DNA of 6,636 bases from an uncultured Clostridia bacterium (GTDB taxonomy: Bacteria; Bacillota; Clostridia; Oscillospirales; Oscillospiraceae), in NCBI GenBank assembly GCA_947167725.1, contig CAMVJF010000097.1, positions 1-6,636 of the forward strand, in the 5' to 3' direction. Below the pieces are notes generated by a model. It was not told the origin of the DNA, did not search any database, and was given only the letters and a program-made list of their open reading frames with translations. Shown here one piece after another: positions 1 through 5,211 of this stretch; the stretch's first letter is position 1, and each line of letters begins with the position of its first letter. The translations under genes were made by a program, and so were the position numbers.

Positions 1-824
1 TCTACCCGCTGGTGGACGTGTTCGTCTACTCCTTCGAGGAGGGCTACAACTCCGCCTCGCAGAGCTTCTTCGGCGTAGGCGCCTACAACTACGGCTACGT
101 CCTGCGCGACGAATACTTCCTGCAGGCGCTGAAGAACACCTTCCTGCTGGTCGCGATCACGGTGCCGCTCTCGACGGGGCTGGCGCTGCTGATCTCCCTC
201 GCGCTGGGCTCGATCAAAAAGCTGCGCGAGCTCTTCCAGACCGTCTTTTTCCTGCCCTATGTCACGAACACGCTGGCCGTCGGCCTCGTGTTCATGATCC
301 TGTTCAAAAAGACCGCCTATACGGACGGTCTTGTAAACCTGGTCATCCATTTCTTCGGCGGCCCCACGATCGACTTCATCGACGGCCCTTACTGGGCGAA
401 GATGTTCGTCCTCTGCTTCTACACGATCTGGGTCGTGCTGCCCTTCAAGATCCTGATCCTCACGAGCGCGCTGGCAAGCGTGCGGCAGGATTTCTACAAC
501 GCGGCGCGCCTTGACGCGACGCCCCGCTGGCGCGTGTTCACGCGCATCACGCTGCCGATGATCTCCCCGCAGCTGTTCTATCTCATCATCACCGGCTTCA
601 TCGGCGCCTTCAAGGCGTACAGCGACGCGGTCGCCATCTTCGGCACGGACCTCAACGCCGCCGGCATGAACACGATCGTGGGCTACGTCTACGACATGCT
701 TTACGGCAACAGCGGCGGGTGGCCCTCCTTCGCCTCGGCTGCCGCGATCCTCCTCTTCGCGATCGTGCTGACGATCACCTGCATCAACCTGCTCGTCAGC
801 CGCAAGCACGTCTACTACGTCTGA
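1..824 (+). CDS. Sugar ABC transporter permease, MalF/UgpA-like (5' partial)
   Basis: Inner-membrane permease subunit of a CUT1-type carbohydrate ABC importer, partner of the permease directly downstream. The reading frame is open from the left edge (first whole codon at 3, reading YPLVDVFVYSF), and this stretch matches what normally follows the first transmembrane helix of MalF-type permeases. The GTG at 12 is therefore an internal valine and the true start lies outside the window. Counting from that codon as residue 1, hydrophobic helices lie at about 39-66, 74-98, 128-154, 187-210 and 237-264, five of the usual six. The cytoplasmic EAA loop that docks on the ATPase is at about 162-182 (YNAARLDATPRWRVFTRI then TLP). 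The stop is followed after 10 bases by the next permease, so both are surely co-transcribed. Substrate cannot be read from the sequence; sugar or oligosaccharide is a family-level inference. Confidence 0.93.
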   Translation, partial: YPLVDVFVYSFEEGYNSASQSFFGVGAYNYGYVLRDEYFLQALKNTFLLVAITVPLSTGLALLISLALGSIKKLRELFQTVFFLPYVTNTLAVGLVFMILFKKTAYTDGLVNLVIHFFGGPTIDFIDGPYWAKMFVLCFYTIWVVLPFKILILTSALASVRQDFYNAARLDATPRWRVFTRITLPMISPQLFYLIITGFIGAFKAYSDAVAIFGTDLNAAGMNTIVGYVYDMLYGNSGGWPSFASAAAILLFAIVLTITCINLLVSRKHVYYV

Positions 825-825
825 G

Positions 826-831
826 AGGAGG
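826..831 (+). promoter_or_regulatory. Ribosome binding site of the second permease
   Basis: AGGAGG begins two bases after the upstream permease stop codon. Two in-frame ATGs follow, at 835 and 838. Spacing is 3 bases to the first and 6 to the second, so the second ATG is the better-placed start. The protein would then begin MDNERIEA and be one residue shorter. Confidence 0.75.
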
Positions 832-834
832 GGC

Positions 835-1701
835 ATGATGGACAACGAACGCATCGAAGCCGCGGCCGCGCGCCGCGCGCGCGTCGGCAGGACGCTGACC
901 TACCTCTTCCTCGCGATCTGGGCGCTGATGGTGCTCTTCCCCTTCTACTGGATGCTGCTGAGCTCCGTCAAGAGCTACGGCGCCTACAACTCCGAGTATA
1001 TCCCGCAGTTCTACACGCTCTCCCCGACGCTGCAGAACTACGTCGACGCCTTCACGGCCGTCCCGCTGGCAAAATACTTTCTTAACACCCTGATCTTCAC
1101 CCTCGCCACCACGGCGCTGATGCTCACGGTGACGGTGCTCGCGGCCTTCGCCTTTTCCCGGCTGGAGTTCCGCGGCAAGGATCTCGTGTTCACCCTCTTC
1201 CTCGCGCTGATGATGATCCCCGGCGAGCTCGTCGTCATCACGAACTTCCAGACCGTCACCAACGCCGGGCTGCGCAATACCTTCACGGGTCTGATCCTGC
1301 CGTCCGTGACCTCGGTGTTCTACATCTATCTTCTGAAGGAGAACTTCGAGCAGATCCCCGACGAGCTCTACCGGGCCGCCAAGGTGGACGGGACGACGGA
1401 TTTCCGCTATCTCACGCGCGTCATGATCCCGATCTGCCGCCCGACGATCGTCACCGTGACGATCCTCAAGGTGATCGAGTGCTGGAACTCCTACGTCTGG
1501 CCGCGCCTGATCACGGACGACGCGAACTACTTCCTCGTCTCCAACGGCATCCAGGAGATCCGGGAGAACGGCTTCGGCCGCGAGAACATCCCCGCCATGA
1601 TGGCGGCGGTGGTCGTGATCTCCGTGCCGCTGATCGTGCTCTTCCTCTGCTTCCGCAAGAAGATCATGGCCGGCGTCTCGAGAGGGGGCACGAAGGGATG
1701 A
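835..1701 (+). CDS. Sugar ABC transporter permease, MalG/UgpE-like
   Basis: Second membrane permease of the same CUT1-type carbohydrate importer. The 288 residues match the family's usual length (about 270-300). The first helix is at about residues 20-43, followed by the family-typical external segment (LSPTLQNYVDAF) and a run of helices including FTLFLALMMIPGELVVI. The EAA loop that contacts the ATPase lies at about 179-200 (YRAAKVDGTTDFRYLTRVMI then P), with the Ala-Ala and Asp-Gly positions intact. The ending RGGTKG resembles the conserved GAVKG-like tail of this family. The gene starts 10 bases after the upstream permease, and its TGA overlaps the ATG of the binding-protein gene (ATGA), which suggests translational coupling. 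Position 838 is an alternative, better-spaced start. No ATPase gene lies in the window; CUT1 systems in Firmicutes often share an MsmK/UgpC-type ATPase encoded elsewhere, which is an inference here. Confidence 0.95.
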   Translation: MMDNERIEAAAARRARVGRTLTYLFLAIWALMVLFPFYWMLLSSVKSYGAYNSEYIPQFYTLSPTLQNYVDAFTAVPLAKYFLNTLIFTLATTALMLTVTVLAAFAFSRLEFRGKDLVFTLFLALMMIPGELVVITNFQTVTNAGLRNTFTGLILPSVTSVFYIYLLKENFEQIPDELYRAAKVDGTTDFRYLTRVMIPICRPTIVTVTILKVIECWNSYVWPRLITDDANYFLVSNGIQEIRENGFGRENIPAMMAAVVVISVPLIVLFLCFRKKIMAGVSRGGTKG

Positions 1702-3293
1702 AAAACGCAAAACGTCTGCTGGCCGCGCTGCTGTGCGCGCTGTGCATGATCCCGCTCGCGGGCTGCCACGGCTCCCGCGGCTACGACTCCTTTGTGATGC
1801 CGGAGAGCTTCGATACCTCCCGCAGCTTTGAGATCAGCTTCTGGGCGAAGAACGACAACAACAAAACGCAGACCGAGATCTACCGCAGGGCGATCAGCGA
1901 CTTTGAGGCGCTCTATCCCAATATCCGCGTCACGATGCGCTCCTATACCGATTACGGCAAGATCTACAACGACGTCATCACCAACATCCCCACGGGTACG
2001 ACGCCGAACGTCTGCATCACCTATCCCGACCATATCGCCACCTATCTTCTGGCGCCGCTCTGCGTCGTGCCGCTCGACGAGGTCATCGACGACGCGCGCT
2101 ACGGTCTCGGCGGCAGCGAGCTGCGCTTCGATTCCCCGACGCGCGGCGAGATCGTGCCGCAGTATCTCTCGGAATGCGCGATCAACGGTACGACCTACGC
2201 CCTGCCCTTCATGCGCTCGACCGAGGCCTGCTATATCAACAAAACCATGCTCGACAAGCTCGGCTATGAGCTGCCCGAGGTGCTGACCTGGGACTTCCTC
2301 TGGGAAGCCTCCGAGGCCGCGATGGCGAAGGACGCGGACGGCAATTTCCTCGTCAACGGACAGAAGGTGCTGATCCCCTTCATCTACAAGTCCACGGACA
2401 ACATGATGATCCAGCTCCTGCGGCAGATGGACGCGCCCTACTCCGACGCGGACGGGAACATCCTGATCTTCAGCGGGGAGACGCGCGAGGTCCTCCGCAC
2501 TGTGGCCGGGCACGCCAGGACGAGAGCCTTCTCCACCTTCGGGATCTCCAGCTATCCCGGCAATTTCCTCAACGCCGGACAGTGCCTCTTCGCGATCGAC
2601 TCCACGGCCGGCGCGACCTGGATGGGCAGCAGCGCCCCGCACATGGACATCAGCGCGGACAAGGTCGTGCCCTTCGAAACGGTCGTCCGCCCCGTTCCGC
2701 AGGTCGATCCGGCCAACCCGAAGATGATCTCGCAGGGGCCCTCGGTCTGCGTGTTCAACAAGCGCGATCCGCAGGAGGTGCTCGCCGCCTGGCTCTTCAC
2801 ACAGTATCTGCTGACCAACGAGGTCCAGATCGCCTACTCCGAGACCGAGGGCTATCTCCCGGTCACGACCAAGGCGCACGGGAGCGCGGAATACCGGGAC
2901 TATCTCGCCCGCGCGGGCGAGGACGACGAGCTGCACTACGCCGTCAAGATCGAGGCCTCGAAGCTCCTGCTCGAGAATACCGGCAGCACCTTTACCACGC
3001 CGGTGTTCAACGGCTCGGCCTCGCTGCGCAACGCAGCGGGCTTCCTCATCGAGCAGACGGCCAGACAGGAGCGCCGCGGCGAGGCGGCCGACGACGCCTT
3101 CTTCGACAGCCTCTTCCACAGCGCCGCGTCGCTTTATCGGCTCAACCAGCGCGTCGTTTCCTCCGAACGCGGCGAGCTCGGCGCCCTCCCCGGCGAGGCC
3201 CGCGCGCTGCTGATCGCGCTCGGCGCGGCATGGATCGGCATCGCCGTCTACGCCGGACGAGACCTGTTAAAAGAAAAACGAAAAAAGCGCTGA
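1698..3293 (+). CDS. Family-1 sugar-binding lipoprotein with C-terminal membrane helix
   Basis: Extracytoplasmic binding protein that should capture substrate for the two permeases upstream. The start at 1698 is chosen because it gives a clean lipoprotein signal peptide: KNAKR, a hydrophobic core, then lipobox LAGC with Cys23 as the lipidated residue. AGAGGGGG at 1681-1688 serves as ribosome binding site, and the ATG overlaps the permease stop by four bases. The frame is open further upstream, but that stretch lies inside the permease gene. Family-1 binding-protein features are visible: FEISFWAKND at residue 44, FEALYPNIRVTM at 69, NGTTYALPFMRSTEACYINK from 163 and a Trp at 198 (WDFLWEAS). 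At 531 residues it is about 100 longer than MalE or UgpB relatives. The extra C-terminal part ends in a hydrophobic segment at about 503-519 (LLIALGAAWIGIAVYAG) and a basic tail, KEKRKKR. That looks like a membrane anchor, so the protein may be held at both ends. The ligand is unknown. Confidence 0.93.
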   Translation: MKNAKRLLAALLCALCMIPLAGCHGSRGYDSFVMPESFDTSRSFEISFWAKNDNNKTQTEIYRRAISDFEALYPNIRVTMRSYTDYGKIYNDVITNIPTGTTPNVCITYPDHIATYLLAPLCVVPLDEVIDDARYGLGGSELRFDSPTRGEIVPQYLSECAINGTTYALPFMRSTEACYINKTMLDKLGYELPEVLTWDFLWEASEAAMAKDADGNFLVNGQKVLIPFIYKSTDNMMIQLLRQMDAPYSDADGNILIFSGETREVLRTVAGHARTRAFSTFGISSYPGNFLNAGQCLFAIDSTAGATWMGSSAPHMDISADKVVPFETVVRPVPQVDPANPKMISQGPSVCVFNKRDPQEVLAAWLFTQYLLTNEVQIAYSETEGYLPVTTKAHGSAEYRDYLARAGEDDELHYAVKIEASKLLLENTGSTFTTPVFNGSASLRNAAGFLIEQTARQERRGEAADDAFFDSLFHSAASLYRLNQRVVSSERGELGALPGEARALLIALGAAWIGIAVYAGRDLLKEKRKKR

Positions 3294-3322
3294 GTTCGAC
3301 GCTCCCGCGGCCCTCCGCTTCC

Positions 3323-3350
3323 TTGACTTTTCCCCGCGCGATGTTATAAT
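3323..3350 (+). promoter_or_regulatory. Promoter, extended -10 sigma-A type
   Basis: TTGACT (3323-3328) is a 5/6 match to the -35 consensus. After a 16-base spacer comes a perfect TATAAT (3345-3350), preceded by TG at 3342-3343, giving an extended -10 element (TGTTATAAT). It stands out sharply in otherwise GC-rich DNA. Transcription would start near 3357, about 45 bases before the lipoprotein start codon. It should drive that gene independently of the transporter operon and looks strong. Confidence 0.87.
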
Positions 3351-3390
3351 TGAATCAAAGCCCGCAAGGGAACAAACGACTATACTGAAA

Positions 3391-3399
3391 AAAGGAGAT
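3391..3399 (+). promoter_or_regulatory. Ribosome binding site of the OB-fold-like lipoprotein
   Basis: AAAGGAGAT, close to the ideal anti-16S match, ends its core GGAG at 3397, six bases before the ATG at 3404. It fixes the start codon and suggests efficient translation. Confidence 0.85.
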
Positions 3400-3403
3400 C
3401 AAC

Positions 3404-4123
3404 ATGAAAAGATTTCTCGCACTGCTGCTTGCTCTCACCATGATCTTCGCCCTGGCCGCCTGCGGCAAGAGCGGCGACATCTTTGCCAAGTCCAAGGGCG
3501 TGATGAGCTTCGACGAGTACATGGCCGCCGAGATCGGCTCCCGCGTCACGGTCGAGGCCTTCGTGCAGGGCTGCCAGAGCTGGTGGGACGGCAAGATCAC
3601 CGTCTATGCACAGGACAAAGACGGCGGCTACTTCTTCTATGACATGGCCTGCTCCGAGGCCGACGCCGCCAAGCTCGTCCCCGGCACGAAGATCAAGGTC
3701 ACCGGCGACAAGGCCGAGTGGGCCGGCCTGATCGAGATCATGGACGCCACCTTCGAGTTCGGAAAGGGCACCTGGGTCGCCGACGCGCTCGATATCTCCA
3801 AGATGTTCGGCCAGGAGGATCTGGCGAAGCACATGAGCGAGCGCATCTCTGTCTCCGGCGCGACGATCGCCGACAAGGGCGACGGTCTTGCCTTCTTCTA
3901 CAACTGGGACAACTCCGGCGAGGACGGCTCCGACCTCTACTTTGACGTCGAGTCCAACGGCGAGAAGTGCACCTTCGTCGTCCGCAGATACCTCACGCCT
4001 CCGGGAAGCGACGTGTACGAGGCCGTCAAGAACCTGCAGGTCGGCCAGACCGTCGACATCGAGGGCTTCCTCTACTGGTACGAGGGAGCCCAGCCGCACA
4101 TCACCTCCATCACCGTCAAATAA
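3404..4123 (+). CDS. Secreted lipoprotein with two OB-fold-like modules, function unknown
   Basis: I do not recognise a named family. The 239 residues begin with a lipoprotein signal peptide (KR, then a Leu/Ala-rich core) and lipobox LAAC, so the mature protein starts at Cys20 and sits on the outer face of the membrane. After a short spacer (about 21-36) the rest divides into two modules of similar layout. Module 1 (about 37-119) carries RVTVEAFVQG near its start and GTKIKVTGDKAEW-GLIEI near its end. Module 2 (about 138-239) carries RISVSGATI and GQTVDIEGFLYWY-AQPHITSI. The recurring strand, then V.G..-[KD]-[IV]-x-G, then aromatic and I.I pattern is what OB-fold-like beta barrels show; this is a pattern-level inference, not a detected domain. 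The protein is rich in Asp, Glu and aromatic residues. The gene has its own promoter, a strong ribosome binding site and its own terminator, so it appears monocistronic. A role in binding polymers, ligands or envelope proteins is possible but unproven. Confidence 0.88.
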   Translation: MKRFLALLLALTMIFALAACGKSGDIFAKSKGVMSFDEYMAAEIGSRVTVEAFVQGCQSWWDGKITVYAQDKDGGYFFYDMACSEADAAKLVPGTKIKVTGDKAEWAGLIEIMDATFEFGKGTWVADALDISKMFGQEDLAKHMSERISVSGATIADKGDGLAFFYNWDNSGEDGSDLYFDVESNGEKCTFVVRRYLTPPGSDVYEAVKNLQVGQTVDIEGFLYWYEGAQPHITSITVK

Positions 4124-4141
4124 TCTCCGATCCCGGGAACG

Positions 4142-4177
4142 ATACGCCGCAGGCATCCGCCTGCGGCGTATATTTTT
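4142..4177 (+). terminator. Rho-independent terminator after the lipoprotein gene
   Basis: A perfect 13-bp stem pairs 4142-4154 with 4159-4171 (ATACGCCGCAGGC against its complement), closed by the four-base loop ATCC. An A and then five T residues (4173-4177) follow. It lies 18 bases past the lipoprotein stop. This is a textbook intrinsic terminator and should insulate the following mazF gene from this unit. Confidence 0.95.
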
Positions 4178-4267
4178 CTCCTCCGAGGGGGACAATGATA
4201 ACAAGCGACGCAGGGCGCATCGCGACCGTCCGCTACATAGAATGGAACGGGCGAAATCCTTTTCCCC

Positions 4268-4273
4268 GGAGGG
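4268..4273 (+). promoter_or_regulatory. Ribosome binding site of mazF
   Basis: GGAGGG ends five bases before the ATG at 4279, which fixes that ATG as the start of the MazF-like protein. An in-frame ATG further upstream at 4195 has a weaker and too-close GAGGGGG (4185-4191). Confidence 0.82.
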
Positions 4274-4278
4274 AAAGC

Positions 4279-4629
4279 ATGAGCATCGTCAAACGCGGAG
4301 ATATCTATTATGCCGACCTCAGCCCGGTCGTCGGCAGCGAACAGGGCGGCGTGCGCCCGGTGCTGATCGTGCAGAACGACACCGGCAACCGTCACAGCCC
4401 CACGGTCATCGCCGCCGCGATCACCAGCCGCCTCGACAAAGCGCGGCTCCCGACCCATATCACGCTCCCGAGCGGGAGCGTGGGGCTCAACCGCGAGAGC
4501 GTGGTCCTGCTCGAGCAGATCCGCACCCTCGACAAGCAGCGCCTGCGCGAGCGGATGGGCCGCGTCGACGAGGGCACGATGAACGCCGTCGACGCAGCGC
4601 TCGCGGTGAGCTTCGGGCTGAACGGATAA
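4279..4629 (+). CDS. mazF: MazF/EndoA-type mRNA interferase (PemK family toxin)
   Basis: Predicted sequence-specific endoribonuclease that cleaves single-stranded mRNA in the cytoplasm, the toxin half of a type II toxin-antitoxin pair. At 116 residues it has the family's usual length. It closely resembles Bacillus subtilis EndoA (NdoA) from memory, sharing VKRGD near the start, DLSPVVGSEQGGVRPVL, IQND-like VQNDTGNRHSPT and LLEQIRTLDKQRL. The two residues known to be catalytic in EndoA (Arg25 and Thr48) correspond here to Arg26 and Thr49, so the enzyme should be active. The start at 4279 is supported by GGAGGG five bases upstream and by alignment to the family N-terminus. No antitoxin (EndoAI/MazE) gene lies directly upstream, where such genes usually sit; only about 100 bases separate it from the preceding terminator. 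I see no convincing promoter in that gap: TAGAAT at 4238-4243 could be a -10 element but lacks a good -35. The cognate antitoxin may be elsewhere in the genome. Confidence 0.95.
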   Translation: MSIVKRGDIYYADLSPVVGSEQGGVRPVLIVQNDTGNRHSPTVIAAAITSRLDKARLPTHITLPSGSVGLNRESVVLLEQIRTLDKQRLRERMGRVDEGTMNAVDAALAVSFGLNG

Positions 4630-4640
4630 GGGATAAGAAG

Positions 4641-4671
4641 ACACCTCTCTCCATAGGATGGAGAGAGGTGT
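4641..4671 (+). terminator. 13-bp hairpin: weak terminator or translation-blocking structure
   Basis: A perfect 13-bp stem pairs 4641-4653 (ACACCTCTCTCCA) with 4659-4671, with loop TAGGA. It begins 11 bases after the mazF stop, the usual place for a terminator, but the tract after it (TATTAC) is a poor U-run. Its 3' arm holds GAGGTG (4665-4670), the apparent ribosome binding site of the next gene. The structure could end mazF transcription, or hide that site in read-through RNA, or both. The hairpin is certain as sequence; its function is not. Confidence 0.72.
4665..4670 (+). promoter_or_regulatory. Ribosome binding site of the unknown gene, inside a hairpin
   Basis: GAGGTG matches the 16S anti-Shine-Dalgarno well and lies seven bases before the ATG at 4678, which supports that start over the in-frame ATGs at 4693 and 4720, neither of which has such a site. 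All six bases are paired in the 4641-4671 stem. Confidence 0.62.
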
Positions 4672-4677
4672 TATTAC

Positions 4678-5151
4678 ATGGAGATCGCGATCATGGAGGA
4701 GGGCGTGCGGCGCGGCACGATGGAGATCCGGGGCGAGGGGGCCTATACGCGCTTCGAGGCGCGCTGCGCGCCGCTGCCGGGACTGCGGCGGCTCTACGTC
4801 TTCGGCGGCGGGGCGCGCGCCTGCCTCGGCGTGCTGGCGCCCGAGGGCGGGGAGCTGCGGCTGCGCCGCCGGCTTTCGCGCGCGGCGATGGAGGGCTTTC
4901 CGGAGAGGATCGAATTCGCCGTGGCGGCGGAAGGCGCGCCGCCGGAGGAGGGCGCGCCGCCAAAGGGGGAAGATGCGGAGACGGACGCGCCCGCGGCGGG
5001 CGCGGCATGGGAGCGGCGGGCGGACGGAAGTCTCGTCGGAGAGGAGGAGGGACGGCGGCTGCTGGCGCTGCCCTGCGCGCTGCGGCGCGAGCCGCCGGGG
5101 CTTCGCCTGCGCGAGATCGGCGGGAGGCGCTACCTGGTATTTCATACTTGA
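4678..5151 (+). CDS. Conserved-looking hypothetical protein, 157 residues
   Basis: I cannot assign a function. There is no signal peptide and no membrane helix, so it is probably cytoplasmic. Residues 1-84 look like a small beta-rich domain (GAYTRFEARC-PLPGLRRLYVFGGG, LGVLAPEGGELRLRRRLSRAAM-FPERIEF). A low-complexity acidic/Pro/Ala linker follows at about 85-108, including the duplicated motif EGAPPE/EGAPPK. A shorter second segment (about 109-157) ends RLREIGGRRYLVFHT. I have an impression of similar small proteins in Clostridia, which is memory and unverified. Its ATG is preceded by GAGGTG at seven bases, but that site is buried in the hairpin shared with the end of mazF. No separate promoter is evident. 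It is more GC-rich and Arg/Glu/Ala-rich than its neighbours, and another frame (4658-5176) is also open here. That rival frame encodes an Arg/Ala/Ser-rich low-complexity product typical of a GC-rich shadow, so the frame given here is preferred. Confidence 0.72.
   Translation: MEIAIMEEGVRRGTMEIRGEGAYTRFEARCAPLPGLRRLYVFGGGARACLGVLAPEGGELRLRRRLSRAAMEGFPERIEFAVAAEGAPPEEGAPPKGEDAETDAPAAGAAWERRADGSLVGEEEGRRLLALPCALRREPPGLRLREIGGRRYLVFHT
4930..4965 (+). repeat. Two-copy 18-bp in-frame tandem repeat
   Basis: Two adjacent 18-base units (4930-4947 and 4948-4965) match at 15 of 18 positions and share the core GGCGCGCCGCC. They encode EGAPPE and EGAPPK in the linker of the unknown protein. It is probably a slippage duplication that lengthened the linker without shifting the frame. 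Confidence 0.8.
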
Positions 5152-5177
5152 AAAGAGCGCGGCGCGTGGGATATAAT
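5148..5177 (+). promoter_or_regulatory. Promoter of the nucleoside phosphorylase gene
   Basis: TTGAAA (5148-5153, 5/6 match) and a perfect TATAAT (5172-5177) are separated by 18 bases. The -35 element overlaps the TGA stop (5149-5151) of the preceding gene. Transcription would start near 5184, leaving a leader of about 28 bases. No operator-like inverted repeat is visible around it. Confidence 0.8.
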
Positions 5178-5197
5178 CGGGTTATCCGAGAGAAAAA

Positions 5198-5203
5198 GGG
5201 AGG
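5198..5203 (+). promoter_or_regulatory. Ribosome binding site of the phosphorylase gene
   Basis: GGGAGG lies eight bases before the ATG at 5212 and fourteen before a second in-frame ATG at 5218. The first ATG is therefore the start, giving MRMTDLIAKKRDGG, as in the Bacillus homologue. Confidence 0.83.
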
Positions 5204-5211
5204 ATACGGAC

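Noticed and set aside
1479..1697. Upstream extension of the binding-protein frame to 1479
   Set aside because: These codons lie inside the second permease gene in another frame, and an extension would bury the lipoprotein signal peptide.
1527..3119. Long antisense open frame (530 codons) opposite the binding-protein gene
   Set aside because: The translated product is Arg/Gly/Asp/Val-rich low complexity with no family features. The sense frame encodes a clear lipoprotein, and GC-rich genes often leave the antisense frame open.
3307..3318. Small hairpin GCGG-CCCT-CCGC after the binding-protein gene as a terminator
   Set aside because: Only four base pairs with no real T-run; it is too weak. 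The transporter transcript may read on into the lipoprotein gene.
4238..4243. TAGAAT as the -10 element of a mazF promoter
   Set aside because: No acceptable -35 hexamer lies 16-18 bases upstream (the bases there are GCGCAT) and there is no TG extension, so I did not list it as a promoter.
4658..5176. Rival 172-codon frame over the unknown gene
   Set aside because: The product is dominated by Arg, Ala, Ser and Gly with no hydrophobic pattern, its start lies in the hairpin loop region without a usable ribosome binding site, and it runs through the phosphorylase promoter.
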